Program-made: the position numbers and the translations under genes
NCBI RefSeq assembly: GCF_001641695.1
Contig: NZ_LSEF01000047.1
Location: 172,273-236,272, forward strand
Length of the DNA stretch: 64,000 nt
DNA from: Bradyrhizobium neotropicale
GTDB lineage: Bacteria > Pseudomonadota > Alphaproteobacteria > Rhizobiales > Xanthobacteraceae
Direction: 5' to 3'
Notes under the pieces: generated by a model
Databases searched by the model: none
Seen by the model: the letters and a program-made list of their open reading frames with translations, nothing else
Told to the model about the DNA's origin: nothing
Part shown: piece by piece, positions 27,705-36,422 of the stretch
Position numbering within the stretch: the first letter of the stretch is position 1
Layout of the letters: the number at the start of each line of letters is the position of its first letter

Positions 27705-28961
27705 ATGAGCCGCCTCGTGATGAAATTCGGCGGCACGTCCGTCGCCAACATCGAACGTATCCGCAACGTCGCACGCCATGTGAAGCGTGAGGTCGACGCC
27801 GGCCACGAGGTGGCCGTGGTCGTCTCCGCGATGTCCGGCAAGACCAACGAGCTCGTGGCCTGGTGCACCGAGGCCTCGCCCATGCACGACGCGCGCGAAT
27901 ACGACGCCGTGGTCGCCTCCGGCGAGCAGGTCACCTCAGGCCTCCTGGCCATCGTGCTCCAGGGCATGGGCATCCAGGCCCGCTCCTGGCAGGGCTGGCA
28001 GATCCCGATCAAGACCAGCGACGCCCATGCCTCGGCCCGGATCGAGGACATTAACGGCTCCGAGATCATCACCCGCTTCAAGGAGCGCAAGGAGGTCGCG
28101 GTCATCGCCGGCTTCCAGGGCATCAACCCGGAGACGGGCCGCATCACCACGCTCGGCCGCGGCGGCTCCGACACCTCGGCGGTGGCGATCGCCGCCGCCG
28201 TCAAGGCGGACCGCTGCGACATCTACACCGACGTCGATGGCGTCTACACCACCGACCCGCGAATCGTGCCGAAGGCGCGCCGGCTCGACAAGATCGCATT
28301 CGAAGACATGCTGGAACTGGCGTCCCAGGGCGCCAAGGTGCTCCAGGTCCGCTCGGTGGAACTCGGCATGGTCCACAACATGCCGATCTTCGTCCGCTCG
28401 AGCTTCGACAAGCCCGAGGATATCGACCCGCATGCCAACCAGCCGCCCGGCACGCTGATCTGCAGCGAGGAGGAGATCATGGAAAGCCACGTCGTCACAG
28501 GAATCGCCTTTTCCAAGGACGAGGCCCAGATCTCGGTGCGCCAGATCGAGGACAAGCCTGGCGTGGCCGCATCGATCTTCGGCCCGCTCGCGGATGCCAA
28601 CATCAACGTCGACATGATCGTGCAGAACGTCTCCGAGGACGGCAAGACCACCGACCTCACCTTCACGGTACCGGCGGCCGACTATGCCCGCGCCAAGGAC
28701 ACGATCACCGCGGCCAAGGACAAGATCGGCTATGCCCGGCTCGACAGCGCTACCGACGTCGCCAAGATATCGGTCATCGGCAGCGGCATGCGCAGCCATG
28801 CCGGCGTCGCCGCCCAGGCGTTCTCGGCCCTCGCGGGGCGGAATATCAACATCCGCGCCATCACAACCTCCGAGATCAAGTTCTCGGTTTTGATCGACAC
28901 CGCCTATACTGAGCTCGCGGTGCGCACCCTGCATACGCTCTACGGCCTCGATCAGGCCTAG
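27705..28961 (+). CDS. lysC: Aspartate kinase
   Basis: First step of lysine, threonine and methionine synthesis. 418 residues. The N-terminal kinase domain opens with the diagnostic RLVMKFGGTSVANIERI; further motifs are VVVSAMSGKTNELV, GRGGSDTSAVAIAAAV and DIYTDVDGVYTTDPRIV. Two ACT domains follow (about 265-335 and 345-418; the second begins ISVIGSGMRSHAG), where lysine and threonine feedback would act. It is followed by a good hairpin terminator at 28991-29014. Confidence 0.97.
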   Translation: MSRLVMKFGGTSVANIERIRNVARHVKREVDAGHEVAVVVSAMSGKTNELVAWCTEASPMHDAREYDAVVASGEQVTSGLLAIVLQGMGIQARSWQGWQIPIKTSDAHASARIEDINGSEIITRFKERKEVAVIAGFQGINPETGRITTLGRGGSDTSAVAIAAAVKADRCDIYTDVDGVYTTDPRIVPKARRLDKIAFEDMLELASQGAKVLQVRSVELGMVHNMPIFVRSSFDKPEDIDPHANQPPGTLICSEEEIMESHVVTGIAFSKDEAQISVRQIEDKPGVAASIFGPLADANINVDMIVQNVSEDGKTTDLTFTVPAADYARAKDTITAAKDKIGYARLDSATDVAKISVIGSGMRSHAGVAAQAFSALAGRNINIRAITTSEIKFSVLIDTAYTELAVRTLHTLYGLDQA

Positions 28962-28990
28962 ACGAATTTTCTCTTAGCGGTCGCAGCAAA

Positions 28991-29014
28991 CGCGAAGGTG
29001 TACACACCTTCGCG
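28991..29014 (+). terminator. Hairpin after lysC
   Basis: CGCGAAGGTGT-AC-ACACCTTCGCG is a perfect 11-bp inverted repeat with a minimal centre, followed by tttggcagg. It is a probable factor-assisted terminator for lysC or an RNA-stabilising hairpin. Confidence 0.55.
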
Positions 29015-29230
29015 TTTGGCAGGCGTTTTGCTTGGCAAAACAAGCCCTAATTCGCTATACGGCGAACAGGGTGGGCTGCCACAAACTGTGCCCCAGTTTA
29101 GGCGGTGCCGATTCGGCTCAAGCGATGCTGGGGCCGGCGCCGGATGAGCAAGTTTGTTGTTTTTCTGGATTCTTCGGGCGAACCGCCGAGGGCCTCCGGG
29201 CCCCTGGTAGATGAGGGAGATTGACGGCAC

Positions 29231-31498
29231 ATGCGGAGCGCATCGGGAGGTCCCCGCGTCTTGTTGAGACGGCTCCGCGAAACCATGGCGGAGCAGGTCT
29301 CGGCCCAGGAGCGGCTGGACAAGATCGTGGTACTGATCGCCGCCAACATGGTGGCCGAGGTGTGCTCGGTCTATGTGCTGCGCATCGACAACACCCTCGA
29401 GCTCTACGCCACCGAAGGCCTCAACCGCGAGGCTGTGCACCATACCGTGCTGAGCGCCCATGAGGGCCTGGTCGGCCTGGTTGCCAGCGAGGCGACGCCG
29501 CTCAATTTGAGCGACGCGCAGACCCATCCCGCCTTCTCGTTCCGCCCGGAGACCGGCGAAGAAATCTACCACTCCTTCCTCGGCGTGCCGATCCTGCGCG
29601 CCGGCAACACGCTCGGCGTGCTGGTGGTGCAGAACCGCGCCAAGCGCAACTATGTCGAGGAGGAGCTCGAGGCGCTGCAGACCACCGCCATGGTGCTGGC
29701 GGAGCTGATCGCCTCCGGCGAACTGTCCGCGCTCGCCCAGCCGGGCCTGGAGCCGGCCGCGCGCCATTCCGCGCAGAAGGTCGGCGCCATCCTGTCGGAC
29801 GGCATCGCGCTCGGCCATGTCGTGCTGCACGAGCCGCGCGTCGTCATCAAGGACTACATCGCCGAGGACCTGCCGAAGGAAATCAAGCGGCTCGACACCG
29901 CGCTTGCCAAGCTGCGCTCCGACCTCGACCGCATGCTGGAGCGCGGCGACGTCGCCGAGGGCGGCGAACATCGCGACGTGCTCGAAGCCTACCGCATGTT
30001 CGCCAACGACCAGGGCTGGTCGCACAAGCTGCATGAGGCGGTCGCGACCGGCCTTACCGCCGAGGCCGCCGTCGAGCGCGTGCAGTCCGACACCCGCGCG
30101 CGCATGCTGCGCTCGACCGATCCCTATCTGCGCGACCGTCTGCACGACCTGGAAGACCTCGGCTACCGCCTGATGCGGCAGCTCGTCGGCCAGGACCACG
30201 CACCCTCGCGCGAGCATCTGCCCGACAACGCCATCGTCATCGCGCGTGCGATGGGACCGGCAGCACTGCTCGACTACGACCGCAAGCGCCTGCGCGGCAT
30301 CGTGCTGGAGGAAGGCACCGCCAACTCGCACGTCTCGATCGTGGCGCGCGCGCTCGGCATTCCCGCGGTCGGCGAGGTGCCGAACGCACCGGGCATCGCC
30401 GACCCCGGCGACGCCATCATCGTCGACGGTACATCCGGCTCGATCTATGTGCGCCCCTCGCAGGAGATCGAGGCCGCCTTTGCCGAGCGTGTGCGCTTCC
30501 GCGCCCGCCGCCAGGCGCAGTATCTGGCGCTGCGCGACCGGCCCTGCGTCACCAAGGACGGCGAGAAGGTCGAGCTGATGATCAATGCCGGCCTCGCCAT
30601 CGACTTGCCCCATATCGACGACACCGGCAGCGCCGGAATCGGACTGTTCCGTACCGAGTTGCAATTCATGGTCGGCCAGAGCCTGCCGCGCACCAGCGAC
30701 CAGCTCGCGCTCTACCGCGCCGTGCTCGATGCCGCAGGCAATAAACCGGTCACCTTCCGCACCCTCGACATCGGCGGCGACAAGGCGCTGCCCTACATGG
30801 AGACCGTGATCGAGGAGAACCCGGCGCTCGGCTGGCGCGCGATCCGGCTCGGGCTCGATCGGCCCGGTCTGCTCCGCGGCCAGATCCGCGCGCTGCTTCG
30901 CGCCGGCGGCGGCCGCGCGCTGCGCATCATGTTCCCGATGATTTCCGAGGTCGCCGAATTCGATGCCGCCAAGGCGCTGGTCGAGCGCGAGCTGACTTAC
31001 TTGCGCCAGCACGGCCACACGCTGCCGGAACGCATCGATATCGGCACCATGGTCGAGGTGCCGGCGCTGCTCTACCAGCTCGACGAGCTCCTTAAGAAAG
31101 TCGACTTCATCTCGGTTGGCTCCAACGATCTGTTCCAATTCCTGTTCGCGGTCGATCGCGGCAATGCCAAGGTCTCGGAGCGCTTCGACACCATGTCGGC
31201 GCCGATCCTGCGCGTGCTGCGCGAGATCGCGCGCAAGTCCAATGCCGCGAAGAAGTCGCTCTCGCTGTGCGGCGAGATGGCCTCCAAGCCGATTGGCGCC
31301 CTGGCCCTGATCGCGATGGGCTATCGCTCGCTGTCGCTCTCGGCGACCGCGCTGGGCCCGGTCAAGGCGATGGTCATCGATCTCGATGCGAAGAAGGCCG
31401 AGGCAATGCTCGGCCCGTTGCTGGACGCGCCCACTGGCAGCGTCTCGATCCGGCAGAAGCTGACGGAATTCGCCGAAGCCGAGGGGCTGGCGTTGTAG
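29231..31498 (+). CDS. ptsP: Nitrogen-type phosphoenolpyruvate phosphotransferase (EI-Ntr)
   Basis: First protein of the nitrogen-related PTS: takes phosphate from PEP and passes it to NPr and then EIIA-Ntr, which controls potassium uptake, PHB and nitrogen genes. 755 residues. An N-terminal GAF domain (about 20-165, sensing region) precedes the enzyme I parts: the phospho-His site in [17 protein letters not shown], the substrate stretch DNDLF-type [17 protein letters not shown], and the catalytic Cys in [10 protein letters not shown]. An alternative start at the inner Met (ETMAEQVS) is possible. It is followed by prfA with a 56-bp gap. Confidence 0.96.
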   Translation: MRSASGGPRVLLRRLRETMAEQVSAQERLDKIVVLIAANMVAEVCSVYVLRIDNTLELYATEGLNREAVHHTVLSAHEGLVGLVASEATPLNLSDAQTHPAFSFRPETGEEIYHSFLGVPILRAGNTLGVLVVQNRAKRNYVEEELEALQTTAMVLAELIASGELSALAQPGLEPAARHSAQKVGAILSDGIALGHVVLHEPRVVIKDYIAEDLPKEIKRLDTALAKLRSDLDRMLERGDVAEGGEHRDVLEAYRMFANDQGWSHKLHEAVATGLTAEAAVERVQSDTRARMLRSTDPYLRDRLHDLEDLGYRLMRQLVGQDHAPSREHLPDNAIVIARAMGPAALLDYDRKRLRGIVLEEGTANSHVSIVARALGIPAVGEVPNAPGIADPGDAIIVDGTSGSIYVRPSQEIEAAFAERVRFRARRQAQYLALRDRPCVTKDGEKVELMINAGLAIDLPHIDDTGSAGIGLFRTELQFMVGQSLPRTSDQLALYRAVLDAAGNKPVTFRTLDIGGDKALPYMETVIEENPALGWRAIRLGLDRPGLLRGQIRALLRAGGGRALRIMFPMISEVAEFDAAKALVERELTYLRQHGHTLPERIDIGTMVEVPALLYQLDELLKKVDFISVGSNDLFQFLFAVDRGNAKVSERFDTMSAPILRVLREIARKSNAAKKSLSLCGEMASKPIGALALIAMGYRSLSLSATALGPVKAMVIDLDAKKAEAMLGPLLDAPTGSVSIRQKLTEFAEAEGLAL

Positions 31499-31554
31499 CG
31501 GGCCTGTCCGCCTCGCTTTCGCCCTCCCTCCGCACGCTCTTTGAGACTGAACCG

Positions 31555-32640
31555 ATGTCGTCACTCCCCGAAGCCAAACTGGACGTCCTGCTCGCGCACC
31601 ACGCCTCGCTCGAGGCCGAATCGCTCGGCCAGCTCGCGTCCGATCGCTATGTGCAGGTCACGCGCGAGCTCGCCGAGATCACTCCGCTGATCGACGCGGT
31701 GAAGACCTATCGGTCTGCCGTGAAAGAACTCGCCGACACCGAGGCGCTGATCGCCGATCCGGCAATGGATTCCGAGATGCGCAGCATGGCGGAAGCCGAG
31801 CGCGACGAGCTCAATCCGAAAATCGAAGACCTCGTCCAAAAAATCCGCGTCGCGCTGCTGCCCAAGGACGCCATGGACGACCGCAACGTGGTGCTGGAAA
31901 TTCGCGCCGGCACCGGCGGCGACGAGGCTTCGCTGTTCGCCGGCGACCTGTTCCGGATGTACGAACGCTTCGCGAGCCTGCAGGGCTGGAAGGTCGAGGT
32001 GATCTCGGCCAGCGAAGGCACCGTCGGCGGCTACAAGGAAATCATCGCCGAGGTGCAGGGCCGCGGCGCGTTCTCGAAGCTGAAATTCGAATCGGGCGTG
32101 CACCGCGTGCAGCGCGTGCCCGACACCGAGACGCAAGGCCGCATCCACACCTCTGCCGCCACCGTCGCGGTGCTGCCGGAGGTCGAGGACGTCGACGTCG
32201 ACGTCAAGAACGAGGATCTGCGGATCGAGACCATGCGCGCGCAAGGTGCCGGTGGCCAGCACGTCAACAAGACCGAATCGGCGATCCGCATCACCCATAT
32301 CCCGACCGGCATCGTGGTGATGATGCAGGACAGCCGCTCGCAGCATAAGAACCGCGCTTCCGCCATGAACATCCTGCGCTCGCGCATCTACGACGCCGAG
32401 CGCCAGCGGCTCGAGGCGGCGCGCTCCGCCGACCGCAAGGAGAAGGTCGGCTCCGGCGACCGCAGCGAGCGCATCCGCACCTATAATTTCCCGCAAGGAC
32501 GCGTCACCGACCACCGCATCAACCTGACGCTCTACAAGCTGCCGCAGGTGATCGCGGGCGAAGCGCTCGGCGAATTGATCGACGCGCTGACCACCGAGCA
32601 CCAGGCCGCCCAGCTCGCAGCGCAAGGCGCCGCGGCGTAA
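31555..32640 (+). CDS. prfA: Peptide chain release factor 1
   Basis: Recognises UAA and UAG. 361 residues from the ATG at 31555 ([14 protein letters not shown]). The catalytic GGQ is in [21 protein letters not shown], whose Gln is methylated by PrmC; the anticodon-like PxT region reads PDTETQG within [13 protein letters not shown]. The C-terminal half is the standard class I release factor sequence. In most Rhizobiales prmC follows directly; here prmC lies 6.8 kb further on. Confidence 0.98.
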   Translation: MSSLPEAKLDVLLAHHASLEAESLGQLASDRYVQVTRELAEITPLIDAVKTYRSAVKELADTEALIADPAMDSEMRSMAEAERDELNPKIEDLVQKIRVALLPKDAMDDRNVVLEIRAGTGGDEASLFAGDLFRMYERFASLQGWKVEVISASEGTVGGYKEIIAEVQGRGAFSKLKFESGVHRVQRVPDTETQGRIHTSAATVAVLPEVEDVDVDVKNEDLRIETMRAQGAGGQHVNKTESAIRITHIPTGIVVMMQDSRSQHKNRASAMNILRSRIYDAERQRLEAARSADRKEKVGSGDRSERIRTYNFPQGRVTDHRINLTLYKLPQVIAGEALGELIDALTTEHQAAQLAAQGAAA

Positions 32641-32650
32641 GTCCCGTGCC

Positions 32651-33121
32651 TCAGCGCGCTTTGGTGCGGAACGATCGCAGGATCTTGCTCAGCGCCGGCG
32701 TGGCGGCCCCCAGCTCGTCCAGATGAATCCGCGACAGCGATCGCAGCTTCTGCTCGCCCTTGGCTGTCAGCTTGACCAGGACGCGCCTTGCGTCCTGCGG
32801 GTCGGCTTCCCGCACGATCAACTTCAGCTTCACCATGCGATTCATCAGCTCCACGGCGGTGTGGTGCCGGATCAGGAGGAAGCGCGCGACGTCACCGACG
32901 CTCGCGGCCTCGCGGCCGCCAAATCCCTTGATCGCGAGCAGTGCCTGGTGCTGCTGCGGCGTCAGCCCGGCGCGCTGGGCCGCGGCTTCGCTGAACGCCA
33001 GGAAGGTTCGCAGCTGATAGCGAAATTGCGCAAGCGCCGCGTAGTCGGACTCGCGCATCGCGCCGCTCTTTGAGGGTCGCACAGACGCCGCGCGGCCTGC
33101 TTCCCGCTTCGATTGAACCAT
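32651..33121 (-). CDS. MarR family transcriptional regulator
   Basis: 156 residues if begun at the ATG at 33121 (MVQSKREAGRAAS), or about 135 from the inner ATG at 33058 (MRESDYAALAQFRY), which has a cleaner N-terminus. The winged-helix core is visible: LTPQQHQALLAIKGFGG, SVGDVARFLLIRHHTAVELMNRM, then the wing VREADPQDARRVLVKLTAKGEQKL. It ends convergently with prfA. The next genes to the right are the RpoA-CTD-like gene and the ABC transporter; which of them it controls, if any, cannot be told. Confidence 0.88.
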   Translation of the reverse strand: MVQSKREAGRAASVRPSKSGAMRESDYAALAQFRYQLRTFLAFSEAAAQRAGLTPQQHQALLAIKGFGGREAASVGDVARFLLIRHHTAVELMNRMVKLKLIVREADPQDARRVLVKLTAKGEQKLRSLSRIHLDELGAATPALSKILRSFRTKAR

Positions 33122-33246
33122 CCCAGCCTTCTTCGACCCGTCCGTGGACCAGTGGTCGAGATTAGCAAGGAAGGACAAGCCGGACCAACTGCGAGGCAGC
33201 GCGGATGCACAATTATCGGCGTCACGAAAGTCGAGAAGCCCGCCGC

Positions 33247-33879
33247 CTATTCGAAGCTGGAGAGCAGGATCTTCACCAGGATGACCTGAAAGGCGATCGG
33301 GATGCGGACACTTTTCCGTCTGATCGAACGCTGGAGCGCGCTGACGATCTCGCTGCTGGTCAAGGCACCGGCCGCCCCATTGGCGATCAATCCCGACCAC
33401 ATCTCCGAAAGCGAGCCGCCGGCCTTGATCGCCGGCTTGATCGTCACGCCGCAGCCCTGCGCCCAATCGATGATCTCGCGCATCGTGTGAGGACCACAGT
33501 TGCGCGCGGTGACGAGGCGCTCGGCCGTCAGCGCGAGCAGCAGCTCGCGCGACGGCGACCACGTCCCCTTCGGCGGCTGTTCACCCGTGAGCTCGACCGC
33601 GAGCTCCTTGAGAACGTTCTGAGCGCGCACGCTCAGCGTCTTCATGGGACCGGGGGCGGGCTTACCCTGAACGGCGCCGACCGGCCCGCTCCGACCGATG
33701 GGCGGGCTGCGCGGTTCGGACGTGCGCGATGCATCGCCGGAGTGCGGCGGCGTGCGCTGGTCGATTCCCTCCCCCGCGGGCCGCTCCGCCTCTTGCGGCC
33801 AGGATTGCCGCTTCCCGGCACTCGCCGGTCTCGTCTGCCGCGTCATTTCGTTCGCCGAACTCGCCGGTCTCGTACTCAC
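33247..33879 (-). CDS. Protein with RNA polymerase alpha-CTD-like domain
   Basis: Two starts are possible: GTG at 33879 (210 residues with a Pro/Arg/Ser-rich N-terminus) or ATG at 33645 (132 residues, MKTLSVRAQNVLKELAVELT). The core resembles the C-terminal domain of RpoA: LSVRAQNVLKEL corresponds to the LSVRSANCLK motif, and ARNCGPHTMREIIDWAQ followed by G-V-T-I corresponds to the NFGRKSLNEIKEVLAQMG motif. After the domain come about 60 residues ending in a hydrophobic helix (FQVILVKILLSSF). A stand-alone version of this domain could bind DNA or activators. The expression signal and true start are uncertain. The function is unknown. Confidence 0.62.
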   Translation of the reverse strand: MSTRPASSANEMTRQTRPASAGKRQSWPQEAERPAGEGIDQRTPPHSGDASRTSEPRSPPIGRSGPVGAVQGKPAPGPMKTLSVRAQNVLKELAVELTGEQPPKGTWSPSRELLLALTAERLVTARNCGPHTMREIIDWAQGCGVTIKPAIKAGGSLSEMWSGLIANGAAGALTSSEIVSALQRSIRRKSVRIPIAFQVILVKILLSSFE

Positions 33880-33891
33880 AAAGACTAATAT

Positions 33892-33908
33892 ATATCGTGA
33901 CCCGATAT
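33892..33908. promoter_or_regulatory. Palindromic operator candidate in an AT-rich divergent promoter
   Basis: ATATCG-5-CGATAT lies in an AT-rich patch (33883-33945), strikingly low in GC for this genome. It is placed between the RpoA-CTD-like gene (left) and the ABC transporter substrate-binding gene (right), suitable for a regulator of either. Confidence 0.4.
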
Positions 33909-34091
33909 GTTTTCACGAGGTAATTTTCGTCGTTCGACCAAAGGCGAAATTGACAGAAGGTCTTCACAAGCAATGCTTACGGGAAGAGCTACACGTGGAT
34001 GTGACGTGCCCGGTGTTCCGGCCATCGAGGTCGGATAGCGGGCGGGTTGCGTTGCGCCTGCAAAACAAGAGTGTTGTTCGGAGGAAGCGAT

Positions 34092-35438
34092 ATGACTGAC
34101 AAACTCATCCGCCGTGGCCTCGGCCGCGGCATCTCGCGCCGCAGCCTGCTTCAAACGACCGCAGGTCTCATTGGCGGCTCGATGCTGCCCGCGATGCCGG
34201 CATTTGCCGAGGACAAGCCGGCGATCGGCACCTATCCTGCAGCCGTCTCGGGTTCCACGGCCTTCATCGGCATCTCGGTTCCGCGCACCGGCACCTATGC
34301 AGTGCAGGGCGAGGACGAGCTCAAGGGCTATCAGCTCGCGATCGAGCACATCAACAGCGGCCATGATCTGATCAAGAAGATCTCGCCGAAGACCAGCAAG
34401 GGCGTGCTCGGCAAGGAGCTGAAGTTCGGCGTCGCCGACTCCGCGGCCAAGCCCAACGAGGCGGTGCAGGCGCAGCAGCGCTTCATCAGCGAGAACAAGG
34501 CGATCATGATCACCGGCGGCACGTCGAGCGCCGTCGCGGTCGCGCTCAACAAGCTCGCCCAGCGCGAGCACGTGCTGTTCGTATGCGGCATCTCCGGCTC
34601 GAACGACACCACCGGCAAGGATTGCGTCCGCTACGGCTTCCGCCAGGACTTCTTCGGCCAGACCGCGGCTGCGGCGATCGGACCCGTGATGGTCAGGGAG
34701 TTCGGCAAGAACAAGAAGGCGGCGTACCTCACGCCGGACTACACCTACGGCCACACCGTGACCAAGTCGATGCAGGACTTCCTCGCCACCGCAGGCTGGA
34801 CGACCGCGACCAACCAGGTCGCCCCGCTCGGCGCGCCGGATTACTCCTCATACCTGCTCAACGTCGCCAACTCCGGCGCGGACGTGCTCATCAACGTGAA
34901 TTGGGGGCACGATGCCGTGCTCTCGACCCAGCAGGCCAAGCAGTTCGGCGTGCTCGACAAGATGAAGCTGGTCATTCCGTACCAGGTGCCTTTCATCGCG
35001 CGCGAGACCGGCGGCCTGATGCAGGGTGTCTACGCCGCCACCGACTATTGGTGGACGATCGAGGACAAGTTCCCGCTGGCGAAGATGTTCAACGAGGCCT
35101 TCGAGAAGAAGTACGGCTACAAGCCGGAATGGGGCGCGGAGAACGCCTATGTCAGCTTCGCGCACTGGGCCCGCATGTGCGAGGAAGCCGGCAGCTTCAA
35201 TCCGCCCGACGTGATCAAGGCCTATGAGAAGGGCGAGACCCTGCCTTCGCTTGTCGGCGACGTGCACTACCGGGCCGAGGATCATCAGTGCGTCCGGCCC
35301 GTTATCATCGTCAAGGGCAAGATGCAGAAGGACATGAAGAACAAGGAGGACTGGTACGACGTCGTCGAGATCGTTCCGGGCGAAGGCCTGATGCAGAAGC
35401 CGGACGCCTTCGGCTGCCATCTCGGCGACTACACCTGA
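34092..35438 (+). CDS. ABC transporter substrate-binding protein (branched-chain/urea-amide type), Tat-exported
   Basis: 448 residues from the ATG at 34092, preceded by GGAGGAAG. The N-terminal twin-arginine signal ISRRSLLQTTAGLIGG ends at an AFA site (AMPAFAED), so it is folded before export. The periplasmic binding domain is of the Leu/Ile/Val-binding family (FIGISVPRTGTYAVQGEDELKGYQLAIEHIN). Related proteins serve urea, short-chain amides or amino acids; the ligand is not clear. It is the first gene of a four-gene transport unit with permease (35536), permease-ATPase fusion (36423) and ATPase (38255). Confidence 0.9.
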   Translation: MTDKLIRRGLGRGISRRSLLQTTAGLIGGSMLPAMPAFAEDKPAIGTYPAAVSGSTAFIGISVPRTGTYAVQGEDELKGYQLAIEHINSGHDLIKKISPKTSKGVLGKELKFGVADSAAKPNEAVQAQQRFISENKAIMITGGTSSAVAVALNKLAQREHVLFVCGISGSNDTTGKDCVRYGFRQDFFGQTAAAAIGPVMVREFGKNKKAAYLTPDYTYGHTVTKSMQDFLATAGWTTATNQVAPLGAPDYSSYLLNVANSGADVLINVNWGHDAVLSTQQAKQFGVLDKMKLVIPYQVPFIARETGGLMQGVYAATDYWWTIEDKFPLAKMFNEAFEKKYGYKPEWGAENAYVSFAHWARMCEEAGSFNPPDVIKAYEKGETLPSLVGDVHYRAEDHQCVRPVIIVKGKMQKDMKNKEDWYDVVEIVPGEGLMQKPDAFGCHLGDYT

Positions 35439-35535
35439 GCCCGCGTTAACCCCTGTGACGCCGCGGGCCGCTTTGCGCTCCTGCGGCGTCACCTTTTTGC
35501 GCGCGCCGTTTGCACGCCACAACATTGATCGTTGC

Positions 35536-36411
35536 ATGATTAGTTGGCCCAACCTCGTTTCACAGCTTTTCAACGGGCTCGCGCTCGGCGCGCTGCTCGC
35601 GCTGATCAGCTCCGGCCTGACCATCATCTACGGCACGCTCGGCGTCCTGAACCTCGCGCACGGCGCGATGTTCATGATCGGCGGCTATGCCGGCTTCGTC
35701 GCCTATCAGTATACCGGCTCGTTCATTGTCGCGGTCATCGCCGGCTCCCTGTTCGTGATGCTGCTGGGCGTTCTGATGGAACGCGTCATCATCCGCCATT
35801 TCTATCACCGCCCGCACGAGGATCAGCTGCTCGTCACCTTCGGGCTCGGCATCTGCTTCGTCGAGATCGTTCGCCTGATCTTCTCGAGCCAGTCGCAGGT
35901 GGTTTCGCCGCCACCGCTGTTCCAGGGCATCACCAATCTCGGCTTCATGTACTACCCGACCTACCGCCTCGCCGTGGTCGGCATCGTTGCGATCGCGCTC
36001 GGCGCGCTGTTCCTCGTGCTCTACCGTACCCGGCTCGGCATGATCGTGCGCGCCGGCATCGAGGACTCGGTGATGGTGGATTCGCTCGGCATCAACGTCT
36101 ACCGCGTCTTCATGGTGGTGTTCGGCATCGGCGCGATGGCGGCCGGCTTTGCCGGCATCGTCAACGCACCGGTGGTGTCGCTGACGCCGGGCGTCGGTGA
36201 CGACATCCTGGTCGAGACCTTCGTGGTGGTCGTGATCGGCGGCGTCGGCTCGTTCCCGGGCGCGATACTCGGCGGCCTGATCGCCGGCGAGATCATCAGC
36301 GTCACCTCCATGTTCAACCCCGGCTACGCCTATGTGATGCTGTTTGCGGCCATGACGCTCGTACTTGTGGTGCGACCGCATGGCCTGCTCGGCGTCCAGG
36401 GCCGCGAGTAA
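35536..36411 (+). CDS. Branched-chain amino acid-type ABC permease (LivH-like)
   Basis: 291 residues from the ATG at 35536 (MISWPNLVSQLFNGLALGAL). The usual LivH pattern is visible: GLTIIYGTLGVLNLAHGAMF near the N-terminus, and GVGSFPGAILGGLIAGEI and VVRPHGLLGVQGRE at the end. About eight hydrophobic segments place it in the inner membrane. It pairs with the fused permease-ATPase that begins 11 bases after its stop codon. The upstream frame extension is spurious. Confidence 0.93.
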   Translation: MISWPNLVSQLFNGLALGALLALISSGLTIIYGTLGVLNLAHGAMFMIGGYAGFVAYQYTGSFIVAVIAGSLFVMLLGVLMERVIIRHFYHRPHEDQLLVTFGLGICFVEIVRLIFSSQSQVVSPPPLFQGITNLGFMYYPTYRLAVVGIVAIALGALFLVLYRTRLGMIVRAGIEDSVMVDSLGINVYRVFMVVFGIGAMAAGFAGIVNAPVVSLTPGVGDDILVETFVVVVIGGVGSFPGAILGGLIAGEIISVTSMFNPGYAYVMLFAAMTLVLVVRPHGLLGVQGRE

Positions 36412-36422
36412 GTGATTTCGCA

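Noticed and set aside
28958..31564. An 868-codon open frame opposite ptsP and the end of lysC
   Set aside because: Antisense shadow of well-supported genes, rich in Gly, Arg and Asp repeats typical of reverse-read GC-rich DNA.
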